Origin: Undaria pinnatifida
Taxonomy: Eukaryota; Sar; Phaeophyceae; Laminariales; Alariaceae
Length of the DNA stretch: 64,000 nt
Direction of reading: 5' to 3'
Assembly: GCA_012845835.1 (NCBI GenBank)
Contig: JABAKD010000001.1
Coordinates: forward strand, 17,905,251 to 17,969,250
This document shows positions 1 through 11,629 of the stretch, in pieces (the stretch's first letter is position 1; every line of letters begins with the position of its first letter). The notes under the pieces are model-generated. The model saw only the letters and a list, made by a program, of their open reading frames with translations. It was not told the DNA's origin and searched no databases. The translations under genes and the position numbers were made by a program.

Positions 1-300
1 TTTACTACTCTGGCAGATTTTGATTTCAGGTGGTGCGTTTAAACAAGAGGGATCGGAGGGGTGGGGGGGGGGCGGGGCGGCGAGCATTTCAATATGTGCG
101 CGGAAACTATAAACCCTAGAAAGGGACGAATCTGACGGTTGCAGCAAGAAGACACCCCATTAAATCACCCGCCTGGTAATGTTTATTTTTCTAGAAGGTT
201 TGATGTTACATGTAGTATGCAACCCAGTTCTTAGGTGTAGTAAACAACGTGTTTAAAGCCTCTTAATTTGTTATTGTACATGGATCGAAAGATATATAGA
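1..300 (-). repeat. Poly-C element fragment (cut by the window edge)
   Basis: Reverse complement of the start of the element at 23,280-23,530, including the G run at 62-80 and the CATGGATCGAAAGAT end. Confidence 0.6.
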
Positions 301-469
301 ATATTTCAATCGATAGGTACAATCATGTAAATACCTTTGTTTTCTGACATCGCTAATTATTATATGCATATTGCCAAATACAACAGGCGAGGTGATGGTC
401 ATGCAATGTCACCGCCATTGAGAACGACAGGGAGAGATGCGAATCGGTTATTCAGTTATATTATAAAAT

Positions 470-645
470 TATAATTACACTTCAGCTGTATGATCAAAGA
501 TTTCGTCGAAACTCATCTGTACAAGCTGTGTGTGATACTCCGATCGCGCGTATTACTGAGTGTGTGTCCTCATTAAGGATACACCCCCTTGAAACTACAG
601 TGCATATTGTACCAGGGTCAACAGGGCGATGTTAATCAATCGCTA
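470..645 (-). repeat. R2 module
   Basis: A diverged copy of the R2 end of poly-C elements (GATTTCGTCGAAACTCATCT, GTGTGATACTCCGATCGCGC). Confidence 0.55.
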
Positions 646-967
646 ATGTATATATGTGTATGGGGGGACTTGTGACCAAGGGAAGGTACCTCATCTTCCC
701 TGGGTGGGGTGGGACTTCGACGATGGCCCAAGCGGCAACTTTAGCAACTTGATGGCTCCACGATCCCCAGCCACCCTGTGATTAGCCGATGGGGGGTGGG
801 GTTTTCACACGGTGCGGGGTGGTATCAACAACGGGGGGGCTCTGTTTTCGAATGCTAGTCTGGTGGAGGGGAAGGATTCTCATCCGTGGATGAGACCTTA
901 TCCTCTCCCGGTCCGAAACGATCTCGGGGTTGGTCCGAAGGGAAATTCCTGCCGCGCGCTGGCTCCG

Positions 968-1096
968 TGAGCCCCAAGAAACCAGCAATCATCCGACGGG
1001 GGTGGGGTTTCCACCCCATACCTGGCTTCCTGAGCTCCAAGAAATCAGCAATCATCCGATGGGGGTGGGTTTTCCGCCCCATACCCGGGGCCGCAT
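968..1096 (+). repeat. Two tandem units of about 62 bp with hairpin
   Basis: The unit AGCAATCATCCGA, GGGGGTGGG, TTTCC, CCCCATACC is repeated with few changes, and a weaker relative lies near 780-810. GGGGTGGGG...CCACCCC can fold. ORFs here are repeat-derived. Confidence 0.6.
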
Positions 1097-1439
1097 CGAC
1101 CCCGGGATCCATCATTTCTTTGCACGTCTTCTTAGTCGCAGATGTTTGGAAGGTGTCCTGACCCTGAGATGGGACTCTGTCCTCCTCTAGCGCCGCTGAT
1201 TCCAGGAGCCAAGGCCGTTCGGCTTTCAGACGATAGAGTCGGGGTATCTACACCACTCGGGGCGGTGTTGATACGGGGGATCGCCGTCTCAATCTCCGGT
1301 TGATCGGAGATGTAGAAATGTGAAGGCAGTCCTTGACCGAGAATGATACCCTTGTCTATCCGGCCTGCGGAGGAACCTCGATGGCTCCATAGTTAGTTGC
1401 AACATTCATCATTCTTGTTCGAAACCAACTTCTTAGGAA

Positions 1440-1620
1440 GAGCAGGCGGCGTCTGGCAGAGACTTGATAGGCCAGCCAACGACCAGAATCGACTTTCAAA
1501 GTCGTTCTTCAGGAGCAAGGCTGGCTTGTTCGCTGTGAGGACTGCCTCGGATTTGTTGGGGTTGATCAGCACCCCACGGCCACGGCTCGGCGTATTAAAA
1601 TATCTGGGGAGTCCTGCTGG
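1440..1620 (-). pseudogene. Possible LINE reverse-transcriptase fragment
   Basis: On the minus strand a short open stretch reads GVLINPNKSEAVLT, which resembles the G-L-x-L-N-P-x-K-S/T-E segment that follows the catalytic aspartates in many LINE reverse transcriptases. The aspartate motif itself is not visible nearby, so this would be a small decayed piece. The match is by eye only. Confidence 0.3.
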
Positions 1621-2179
1621 TTGAATTGCCCACCCACCACACACACGACAAGATGGGGCTGAGACGGTCTTGTTGGCTGGGCAATGATGCAGAGAGAGGC
1701 AGACATATAGACGAGATTTTCTGTATCGTATAGTAGGGACGAACAAGATCCTAGGAATGTTTCACATAAGGAACGCGGCGACGCCCCAAAAAAGACGTTA
1801 TGCACGGCATTGCTACATGTAGTTACTCAGCCCAGGCCTTGTTATGTACCATGCCTTATCTCATCATGCCAGGAGACACCAGGATCTCTCCTTTCAAGAG
1901 CAACGTCAGCGTAGCGTTTGCACAGACACAACGCTAGCAAATATCTGCTCCGAAGTACACAGAGTTTCAGACTACAGCACATACCTACATATCTGGTACT
2001 TTGAAGTGCACGAAACGCGGCGCGAAATTCAACAAGCAGGGCTACAGCGCTCTCTTTCGCCAAGGCACAGACTTCGGAAAAAAAGCGAACGTGCAACCCT
2101 CGACGAACGAAACCCACATGCCCTGGGTGCGTATTATAAGGATTAGTCTATTAGTCTACTACTGCTGTACACCTGGGTA

Positions 2180-3150
2180 AACCCAACCCAGTAATTGACA
2201 TGGTGCCAACCAGCGATATTGGGTGGCTGTATATGTATGCCTCCCTCGGTCGGCAGCTTTCTCGCCAGAAACTGATAGCGCTATCGAAGCTGCACACATC
2301 TGCTACCACGTCTGTCGTGTACACACCAAGCTGGGGAGTTTTGGATTGTTGTTGCAGATACTGCTGCCATGCAGCTGCTGTTGACGTACCTGAACCAGTA
2401 TTGCTATATTTCAGGGGCCGGCGGAGACGTCAGCAACTGACTTTAATCGACACACGACGCGTATGAAAATACGTGGAAGTGTGGTGAGCTAAAGCTTTAT
2501 TTTTCCCCATCCGCCGGAGGATAAAAAAAATAAAAAAGTCAACAATTATTTTTGTTGAAGAGTGATTGTGCGTTGTGCCGATACCTGCTCTATTGAGGGT
2601 TGCAGTCGCGACAGGCGATTTTTCCCGTCACTACCCGAACAGAAAAGTGATACTACTAACACTACCAATACTACTGTTCTTCCGACATTTCGTTTATCAT
2701 GGGGGTCTGCCACGGTGTTGCCATAAACAAGATTCTCGTAAATTTTCGCTGGGAGCGTTTTTGACGAGACGATCATAATGTGCACGTATCGTATCAATTC
2801 AAAAGTAAATGCATCCGATTATACGTGGAATCATTAATAGATACGTGTATTCATCAAAAACTCCTCTAAATTCATGCAATAGAGTAAACGTGTTGGCGGA
2901 GATTGGAAACAAAAAACCTTGGTACCAGGTATGTGGTTTGTGCCCGTTTCTCCCCCCCGTCCCCGCGCACTCTCCTTCCTACTACCTTGCCCCCCCGGTC
3001 ACTATCTACTCACCGTCCCAGAACACATTCAGCCGGCCAAGATATTCCCGTTTTCCAGCCAAACCACAAAGAAAGTGAGTGCTGCCACCTTCTGGATGAT
3101 ACCAGGAGGATACACACATAGTCTATATGTTATGTAATACTTACCGTCTT
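2180..3150 (+). repeat. Inverted-repeat arm segment, left
   Basis: With SINE sequence removed, it aligns with 58,760-57,225 on the minus strand. Shared blocks include CACACCAAGCTGGGG, TTTCAGGGGCCGGCGG, TGTGCCGATACC, CATTTCGTTTA, GTTGGCGGAGATTGGA and ACCTTCTGGATG. It marks the outer part of the large inverted duplication. No gene is recognised. Confidence 0.6.
2437..2537 (+). mobile_element. SINE-A, 5'-truncated copy
   Basis: The body matches the 3' part of the family and ends in the weak hairpin ATCCGCCGGAGGAT and an A-rich tail. It is flanked by GTCAGCAA and GTCAACAA (one mismatch). The right arm near 58,630 lacks it, as an empty site should. Confidence 0.7.
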
Positions 3151-3202
3151 TTTTTCATTGTCTTACAAGGTAGTAGGTGTTACTTACGTCACTGTTCTTT
3201 GT

Positions 3203-3490
3203 GTTTTTTTTTCTCCTTTTATCCTCCGGCGGATGTTTAAAAATAAAGCTTAAGCTCACCACACTTCTTCCACGTATTTTCATACGCGTCGTGTGTCGAT
3301 TTAACTCAGTTGCTTTCGCAACCCAACGCTAGCTGGCGCACCCTTCGGATCCCACTTTGTAGCGATAGCGTGAGCTGTCCCTATCAACCAGTGGTCCTCG
3401 TTACAACCCCGGCAGCGCAAGCTGCCGTTGTATACGGATGCGTGTGTATGTCGACCCGGCCTGTCCCCTGAGGCGTCAGGTTCGGTGGAG
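3203..3490 (-). mobile_element. SINE-A, near full-length copy
   Basis: A 288-base element with its A-rich tail at the left end, flanked by perfect 10-base duplications TGTTCTTTGT at 3193-3202 and 3491-3500. The corresponding place in the right arm (near 57,150) has no element. Confidence 0.8.
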
Positions 3491-3824
3491 TGTTCTTTGT
3501 TGTGTTATTGGTAAGAGTTTCGTCTGTCTTTCACGGGGAACGACCCCCCGCAATATTCACGGACGTCGTATTAGTATAGTCTAATGGTTGCACTGCTATT
3601 AATAATAGTTCGGGAAAATGTGGTGATCGTTGGTATAGGTCTAGACTATATTGTGTGGTTTTTGGTTCGAGTGATCTTTCTTCACTGGATGCCCTCGGGT
3701 CGTCATTCTGACAGAACGCCAGGCAGCAGGCGTGTTCCTATAGGCTCACGATTACCGTGAGGTTCGCACGGTGCAGGCAGCAAGCCAGATGCCAACTGCT
3801 CTGTGGTCAGTAGCCGCCAGTTGG

Positions 3825-4116
3825 CCGGTCGCCCCGGTGGCGTATCAGGTTATCCTCGAGCTTGGTATAGGTTAGTTTCGTGAGTTCGAAACCCCCCGAG
3901 TGCATACTCGTCGTATGAGTTCGTGGGGAATTTTTCTTGTGCACAAATTGACTTTCGGAAAACGCGAGAGCGTGAGTTAGCAATGTCACTCGATGAAAAC
4001 TCGACGAGCAGTGGGATTGCTGAACCCTATGCTCCGTAAAAATTGAAGGCAAGAACCGGGGGCAAAAGGGACGACACCTGTGACCACGGCTTCTTCAGTG
4101 TGAAAAAAAACAAAAC
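3825..4116 (+). mobile_element. SINE-B, tRNA-like head
   Basis: It starts GGTCGCCCCGGTGGCGTATC and carries an A-box-like GGCGTATCAGG and a B-box-like GAGTTCGAAACCCC about 50 bases apart, as in tRNA-derived SINEs. It ends in GAAAAAAAACAAAAC. Flanking GTTGG (3820-3824 and 4117-4121) may be a short duplication. The related sequence near 56,300 lacks the insertion. Confidence 0.55.
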
Positions 4117-4135
4117 GTTGGTTAGTTGTGGGAAC

Positions 4136-5240
4136 GGAGGGACTCTTGTATTGTTTTCTCAGTGAAAAGTATCTAGAGTCCGTGGTCACACAAAGATGCT
4201 GGAGCCCTAGGAAGACCCGAAAAACCAATTGAAACATGAACTCGACCGGGAAGTACCATTGCCCATTTTAGCACCGCACTCCCGACATGGGGACAAAACA
4301 CTTGTAGTGATACTAGGATTTTTGTTTTGTTGGAAACGCGTCAACACGCTTTCCCACCTTTTTTTTCCAGCTGGTCGTCCCGGTGGCGTATCAGGTTATC
4401 CTCTAGTATGGTATTGGTCAGTTTCGTGAGTCCGAGCCCCGCCGAGTGCATACTCGTATGAATTCGTGGGGACTTTTTCTTGCGCACAAATTGACTTGCG
4501 GAAAGCGCGAGAGCGTGAGTTAGCAACACTCGATTAAAAATCGACGAGGAATGGGAGTGCTGAACCCTATGCGCGATAGAGATCGGAGGCAAGAACTGGG
4601 GGGAAGAAGGGACGACACCTGTGACCACGGCTTGTCCAGAAGCTGGAAATTAAAATTGCGAGGGGGGAAGAAAAACAAGGTGCACGGCACCTAATTGCCA
4701 AGTGAATGAGCCAATGAGCAAACTGAACTAACATGGCCGCAGGTGGTATCCACTCAACTGCAGCACAGCCTCCTCTTGTTCCCGCAAATGACCTACTCGC
4801 GCCCACTGACTACTGCGCGGTTGCTCTCTGGAGTGCCGCCTGCACCGTACGAACCATACAGTAATCGTGGGCACAGACGAACACGCTTGCTGTCTGGAGT
4901 GCTGCTAGAGTGACGACCCGAGGGCATGCAGTTACCGAAGAAAAATCGAACCAAACACCACCATACAAACATCAACGACCGGCACGTCTTCCCGAACTAT
5001 CCGACAGGTTGTTGTTGTTGTTGTTGTTGTTGTTCTCACATCGGATACAGCTCAGCAACGATGTCAGTCCTAGCAAATTGCGGGGGGTCATTCCCCATGA
5101 CGGGTATGCATCTCTTACCAATACCACCACAACCAGCGACGTGCCAGTAACATGTATTGGCACCTGCCTCGTAAAAAATCCCGAATAAATCATTGATTCT
5201 CTCGTTTTGGCGTGCCATCTTCCTGTTGACGTTCTTCATG
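4136..5240 (+). repeat. Dispersed repeat family E4 with (TTG)n
   Basis: Blocks TAGAGTCCGTGGTCACAC, CATGGCCGC..GGTATCCACTCAACT, GCCTGCACCGTACGAACC and CTGTCTGGAGTGCTG recur at 56,060-56,430, and GAACACGC / TTGCGGGGGGTC-like parts recur at 56,830-57,125. A (TTG)n run lies at 5,009-5,034. SINE-B (4,366-4,650) interrupts it. Confidence 0.5.
4366..4650 (+). mobile_element. SINE-B, second copy
   Basis: About 85% similar to 3825-4090 over its length, with the same A-box-like and B-box-like segments (the latter degraded to GAGTCCGAGCCCC) and the same CTGTGACCACGG end. No clear tail or duplication is seen. Confidence 0.5.
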
Positions 5241-5244
5241 GCCG

Positions 5245-6480
5245 TCGCAGCGCCTTAGCCTACCCGGCTCGCACCTTCGCACGTGTTCTCGTTGACACTC
5301 GAGTAACTCCAGTCGGATTCCCTCTTCCCCCGTTTCGAACCAAATGCTCTCCTCGCAACCTACTGCTGGTACTGATCTGAAAAAAAACCCTCGGTCACGG
5401 AAAGTTTAATCCGTCTCTGCCCCGCCCGTCCACGCTCAAATATATGCCGTCCTCCTTCGTCGTCGAATCCGGCCTCCTGACAGCACAGTTCCCTCTATTA
5501 TTCCAACCTAGACTGTGTCGTAGTTTGGCTGTTTGTAGCGCCTGCCTCCGCGCACGAGCATCCCGTTTGTACATTGCTGCTCCGCCGCTGCCTACAAGAC
5601 ACGCGAATCGTAGATGACCATGCCTAACGCTCCACGGGCGACCTAACTCTACCGCCACGCCTAAGCCTCGCAGCCACACGCACAAGCAAGAACGCATCAG
5701 TCCCCGAGGGTGAGTCCGGCCTTACGCCAACCAGAAGAACCCCACCCCACTCGCTGCAAACGTGATGGGGCATGCCTCGCAGGATGTCTTGCCGAGAAGG
5801 CGAGCAGAACAGTGAGTGGTGTTATATACTCCCTGGGTACTCCCTGTATATGTGGCAAGCCAGCAGAAGGTCCAGCCCACAGGCCTGATGCCCGGGTTAG
5901 TGTTGTCGAATCATGATGCAACATGCGGTTGGTGTATTAATAGATCGCCGTGCTCCCACTGTGTCGTTTCTGCTCTTCTTGGTTCTATGAAACTCGCAAA
6001 CCCACACTAAACACCTGGAAAGTTTACCCGTGGGTGAGAGACTTGCGGCTTTCTTCAGGCGACGAGTGGTGCACTTGTTCTGAAAGCGCTTCGAATATCC
6101 ATCTCAGACACTAGAAGGTACTGCAACGCACGACGGTTGAGCCAAACCCTGGATCCTGAAAACCGACGACGACGAGAGATTCGCACGCAAAAATGCAGAT
6201 TGATTGTTGTGCACCATGCGGCGCCTTTCTCGAGCCCTTCCTTCGGGGATAGGGTGGAGAAACTCAAAATCGCACTCCCCCGCACACAAGAAAATAGCTC
6301 GACTTCGAAACGTTGACAGGAGTTCTCAAACGTCAGAACAGCAGATAGACTGATAAAACCGCAGAAAACACACAACAATCTCCCCGGGTAGTCACAAACC
6401 CTGGCTGCCCCTCCCCAAACCATGGCCTCGTACAGCGTAACTCGAATAAGCGTCTCATCAACCGTTAGTCCAATTTACAG
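5245..6480. other. No gene recognised
   Basis: Moderately GC-rich and apparently unique within the window. ORFs of 60-122 codons occur on both strands but overlap each other, and none shows a motif or a repeat copy under constraint. Confidence 0.4.
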
Positions 6481-6789
6481 GCATACATGTGTGTGGTTAC
6501 TGCCCTACATGTAATACACAGCTGTGGTATGTACCCTACTGCTGTATCTGTATTTATTTGAACAAGCGCAGATGGGTAAATAAACATACATAAATCACAG
6601 GCTGGACAATAGTCAGTCAGTAGCCCAATAGTCTAGTCTAATAGTCTTCGTAATGGTTTACTATTGCATTTGACTGCTGCTGTTTATTGTCGTCCCTAAT
6701 TTTAATTCGTTGAAACCCGTTGAGTTATACTGTATTACATGCAAGTATTGCACCGACGATTTATATTCATAGTCACCCACCAGGCCCTA

Positions 6790-8060
6790 TTGTTCAGACA
6801 ATAAATAAAAAATTGAAATACACTCCAGCTGTGAGATCGAATATTTTGTCGAACCTCATCTTTGCAAGAGGTGTATGATACTCCGATCGCGCATATTACG
6901 GGTTGTGCGTCCTCATTGAGGATATAGGCCGGCGACATGCATGAATACACCCCAATAAATATATTATAAAAATTAAAATACACTCCAGCTGTGAGATCGA
7001 AGATTTCGTCGAAACTCATCTTTGCAAGCTGTGTGTGATACTCCGATCGCGCGCATTACGAGTTGTGTGTCCTCATTAAGGATATAGGTCGGCGACTCCC
7101 CTTACAACTACAGTGTAGCTATCAGGGTCAACAGGATGATTTTAGTCAGTCTGTGCGCGGAAACTATAAAACCCGTTTCTGAGGGGGACAAAATCTGACA
7201 GCTGTGAAGGGAAAGGGGGGCCTGGTTTTGATCAAAAGCGAGCGGGTTTGGAGGGGGGCGGGGGGGGGGGGGGGAAGGGGCAATTTGTGCATGTAAGCTA
7301 TAAATCCTTTCGAGGGGATAAATCTGACGGTTTTGGCACCAGGATATTATTGGGGGCGGGAGGGGGGGGGGGGGGGGGGGGGGGGCAGCTCAATATGTGC
7401 CTGGAAACTATACGTTATTTTGAGGGGATAAATGTGACATTTTTGGAAATAATACATCAGTTTGTCATGTATATCCTGGGGTAATTCGTACAATCAGTGA
7501 GTAAAGAGAGGGTGGAGTGTTCGAGGGGGTGGGGTTGGGATGGGTTGGGGGGGGAGGGTGGGAGGTGGGGGCGGGGGGGCGGGGGCGGGGGGGGGGGGGG
7601 GACGGCTTTAGGTGAGGGGTTTGTTTTACGTGTGGTGCTAGGTCTAGGCGAAGGTGCGGGTGATGGGGAAGAAGGGGGCGTTCGAGGCGGGGGGGGGGGG
7701 GGGGACACAGCGGCATGGATGGCTCTTGAAAGATAATGAGGTGATATCCTGTGCATGAAGTGTTTATTAATGTGGTGGATTTCGATATTTGGTGGGGCGT
7801 TTGAGCAAGGGAGAGCAAGAGGGGGGGGGGGAGGGGGGGGGGGGATTTTCAGGAGGTTTAGGTCACAAATAATATTCAAATACACTTCGGCTGTGAGATC
7901 AAAGATATGTATCAGCTTGTTATTCGCGTGGTGCAAGGTCTAGGCGATCGTGCAGGTGGTCGGGAAAGAGGGGGCGTTGGAGCGGGGGGGGGGGGGGGGG
8001 GGGGAACACAGCGGCATGGGTGGCTCTCAAAAGATAATGAGGTGATATCTTGTGCGTGAA
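6790..8060 (-). mobile_element. Poly-G (reverse poly-C) element array
   Basis: Two R2 modules (6,815-6,945 and 6,975-7,180), then modules with G runs (24 G at 7,362-7,385), then the CATATTTGGTGGGGCGTTT-like end twice (7,790 and a degraded one near 8,080). It is the reverse of the layout at 53.6-55.7 kb. Confidence 0.6.
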
Positions 8061-8519
8061 GTGTTTATTAATGTGGCGGATTTCTATATATATATCAATG
8101 GTCGAAGCAATTGCTATTAACAGTTCCCCACGGAACTCGATTGTTAAACCCATAGACTACATACATAGTCTATTGTCATTTACTACCCCATTTTTTTGTA
8201 CAACCAATAGTCTTTTGAAGCATGTTGGCGATGACAATTATCCAGGGAATTTCCTTTAGTAGACAACTTGCTTGGTTAGACTAATCAATTATCCCGGCAA
8301 TCCAAAAAAATACACAAGTTTCTTTGTGAATCTCAATTAATTATCAAGGTAACTCCAATAAAACAGCACCCCAAATAAATTGTGATTACAATAGACTCCC
8401 ACCAGGTATAATATAATGATCGGAGTATCACACGCAGCTTACAAAGATGAGTTTCGACAAAATATTCGATCTCACAGCTGGAGTGTATTAATTTTCGATC
8501 ACAGCTGGAGTGTATTTTT

Positions 8520-9404
8520 ATCATTTTAATATATAGACGATGTCGGAAGCGTTTGTTTTTTGGTTCTTACGTGTATGACTTTGTTAACAGCAGCACTATT
8601 TATAGCAGACTAATATGGTGCCTTGTACGTCGTCAACATTCATTCCTATACGATGCTGTACTAATATGGAGCACTGAGTAGACAGTCGATAGACATTCTG
8701 ATTGCAACTCAACATCTAGGAATCGAAACAGTTGGTAGACATCGACTGGTAGAGTAGTCTATTTTGACCCAGGGTGTTACTCTTATATACTCGGGAGTCC
8801 GGGACTAGCATGACGGATACATATATATGACAAGCCCGTTTCGGCTTATGTCTTGGACAGTAGACATCGCAGAAGACTATTTATTGCACGTACCATAGAC
8901 CCCCTGAGAAGTCCATCACTTGGAATTACTTGGGCAATTGATTCGTAGCAGAGTATTAAGACTACTCTTTGAATTGCAAAGACAAGAAGACCCATTACAT
9001 TGTAGCCACGCCGATCAATTGGAATTGTTTTAGCAATTGAACTAGAGTATTGTCAATTAACTGGAATTGTCTCCTCCTGCAACTTTTATGTAGATAGAGG
9101 AGACTCCAATATTCCATTGCTTCTTCAGAAGGATGGGCAACTTACTCACAATCAATAGAGTATTGTATTTTCAGTGTATCGTCGAGATGTCTTAAATAGA
9201 ATTGGTTCGCACAGTAGGCTCATGTTTTGATATTCTAATAGAAGTTGTTTCAACAACTTTTTCGGGTCCTGGCTATTAACAACAATTAATCATTCTGTCA
9301 TCAATAGGTTTCTGTCATGGCCTTTGAATTGTAATTGTGATTCAACAATTTGTGTGTGGTCTGGTTTATTATTAGAAGAGGTGGTTCGCACATTATTTAA
9401 AAAA
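8520..9404. other. AT-rich intergenic stretch, no gene
   Basis: Low coding potential in all frames. Loosely repeated CAATTG and TAGAC words (for example 9,011-9,080) resemble the minisatellite at 10.7 kb. Confidence 0.4.
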
Positions 9405-9597
9405 ATGAAAATACACTCCAGCTGTGAGATCGAAGCTTTCGTCGAAACTCATCTTTGCAAGCTGTGTGTGATACTCCGATCGCGCGTATTACGAGTTGTG
9501 TGTCTTCATTAAGGATATAGGTCGGCGACTCCCCTTACAACCACAGTGTAGCTATCAGGGTCAACAGGGTGATTTTAGTCAGTCTGTGCGCGGAATT
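9405..9597 (-). repeat. Solo R2 module
   Basis: A nearly complete R2 copy, AAAATACACTCCAGCTGTGA to GTCTGTGCGCGGA, without C runs, preceded by a short A-rich stretch. Confidence 0.55.
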
Positions 9598-9661
9598 ATT
9601 ATGTTGATGCTCTGATGTTCCAATTAATTAAAAATGATTTAGCATTTCTTTTCTGGTCTTG

Positions 9662-10441
9662 CCTATTGAGGCCATTTCTTATGCAGTCGGATTTGTCAGT
9701 CGAAAACGGCCTTTTTCGACTGAAGCCCCAATCGGGCTTGCTTACGCAGTCGAAAAAGGGCATTTTCGACTCAACTTTTTTCGACTGAGAATTCCTTTCG
9801 ACTGGCGGAGATACAGTCGAAAAACTCGGTCGAAAAAGTTTTACGCGTGTTTTTTGAACCGATCGCATCGCTCATCCCAACACCAAACACACACCCACAC
9901 GGCCACACGGCTACACACCCATACCAAGTACCACACTGCAGTATCATACCAGGCGCTGACGCTGGCTTGGCTATCCCAGCTGTTGCTTCTCGCAGCAAGT
10001 CAGCGTGGCGTATTCCTAGCTTTGCTCGCCAGCAGCGTGTATCACACGACGGCAGCAGCGCGCGGTCTCGATCCCATGCTGCCAACAACGGCTGCGGCTG
10101 CTGTAGCTTTGGCGGCTCTCGGCTGAGCGCAACCCCACGAACGTAGCTTTGGCGGCGTTTGGCTATGCCCAAAGCCACCAACTCGCTGGGACGAGGGTTC
10201 GCCGAGCCGTTGCTCGCGGAGAGAGCGCGAAGCACAGAGCTGCCAACCGATTTCGACTGCTGTACAGCAGTAGTACTCCCTCACACCGACCGCCTCTAGG
10301 AAGAGCACAAAAACTATAAAATCGACTCGACTGACGATAAGAAGAAGGACCAGAAGAATCCAGTCCAAAAAAAGTCCAGTCGAAAACGGCCGGCCGTTTT
10401 CGACTGACGGAATCCGACTGCGTAAGAAATGGCCTAATAGG
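9662..10441. mobile_element. Foldback-type DNA element with long terminal inverted repeats
   Basis: The left end (9662-9710) and the right end (10441-10392, reversed) share CCTATT, AGGCCATTTCTTA, GCAGTCGGAT and TCAGTCGAAAACGGCC. The left 170 bases hold many copies of GTCGAAAA or TTTTCGAC, and the right end has a perfect 30-base palindrome around CGGCCGGCCG. The interior (9,850-10,370) is GC-richer with no convincing transposase. It resembles a non-autonomous element with subterminal binding-site arrays. The target duplication is not resolved. Confidence 0.65.
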
Positions 10442-10699
10442 AATGGTTCGGCGGTAAGTTTCTGCCCAGACCATTCAACTGTACGAATTGTTTCAACTAA
10501 GTGTTTATTGTCCTGTCTATTAGTGGAAATGGTTCACACAATAGATTCATGCCGGGATCTTCAAATGTAATTTTTTTGTATATTTTGTGCTTGGTCTTGC
10601 CTATTATTAGGAACGATTACCTCGACAGGTTTGAGACCTAAACCTGAGACCTGACCGTTCACTTGCATCGTTGTGACTTTTCATTCATAGACATCTGTA

Positions 10700-11270
10700 C
10701 AGCCTTGGCAAATCAATTGCGGCCGCAATTCCGAGTGATTCACAGCAGCACGCGAAATCAATTGCAGCCGTCAATCCGATCTAAAGGAAATTGATAGAGA
10801 GCCCCAGTCAGTTGTAGCCGCATTTCCTATGAATAGAGAGCAACCAAAAACAACTGTGTGTGGCTGCAATTCCAACTATTAGATAGCAGCCGAAATTATT
10901 GTGCGCCGCAATTCAGATTATTAGACAACACCCCAAATCAATTGTAGGCGCAATTCCGAATAATAGACGGCTTCATTTTTCCTCAGATCCGCCGGAGGAT
11001 GAAAAACAAAAAAAAAGAACCCGAAATCAATTGTAGCCGCACTTAAGTCTTCCAATTCATTGGCAGCACCCAAATCAATTGTGGCCGCAATTCCAATCGA
11101 CAGAGAGCAGCCTAAGTCAATTGTAGCCGCAGATTCAACAAATTGACAGCCCCGCAAGTCAATCGTTGCCGCCATCCCAATATAGACAGCGGCTCAAATC
11201 AATTGTGGCCCCGGTTCCAATTGATAGACAGCACCCCAAATCAGTTGTGTCTCCAATACCAATTAGACAG
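10700..11270 (+). repeat. Degenerate minisatellite, about 48 bp period
   Basis: About eleven units of AAATCAATTGTGGCCGCAAT, TTCC, then TAGACAGCA. A short SINE-A-like remnant (10,978-11,012, ATCCGCCGGAGGAT plus A-rich tail) sits inside it. Confidence 0.6.
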
Positions 11271-11454
11271 TAGACCAAGGCTGGTACCCCCATTTTTAGT
11301 GGTGTGTTAGAGCCACTCGCACGAGTAGCTCTGTACCCTACTGATGAAGATCGTTTAGGCACTTGGTTTGGCGCAGCTTAGACCACCTTTGCATTGCGGA
11401 TTGATTTCGCCAATGTAAAACAAAAAGAAAACGAAAGATTGCATAGGAACAAAG

Positions 11455-11485
11455 GGGTTACTCGCGCGAGTGACCCCTAGACACT
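11455..11485. repeat. Palindrome-bearing dispersed repeat (CTCGCGCGAG)
   Basis: TTACTCGCGCGAGTGACCCC. The same palindrome, often CACTCGCGCGAGTG, recurs at about 12,690, 16,155, 17,293, 26,188, 42,138, 43,145, 45,255, 49,570, 50,465 and 51,567, usually followed by a CCGAGCCGCTGCAAA-like block and a TACCGTAGCC motif. Confidence 0.6.
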
Positions 11486-11629
11486 AAAATAAAAGGCCCA
11501 AAAGGGGACCCCCCTACCGTAGCCTGGGTCAGTACTCAAATCAAATGTGGTGACAATAGACTACTCTAATAAGAACCGTCTCGTAGGGTGTGACATATGT
11601 TAGCAAACCCCTACATCAATGCGACCTAA

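Noticed and set aside
3820-3900. A functional tRNA gene
   Set aside because: Box-like elements are present, but the segment does not close into a cloverleaf by eye and continues into a repeated 290-base element, so it fits a SINE better.
6055-6423. 122-codon minus-strand ORF
   Set aside because: No recognisable domain, skewed composition, no paralog in the window to show constraint.
7457-7936. 159-codon Pro-rich minus-strand ORF and matching Gly-rich plus-strand ORFs
   Set aside because: They are translations of C/G homopolymers in poly-C elements; the same frames recur at 24.0, 54.5 and 57.4 kb with run-length differences that would shift the frame.
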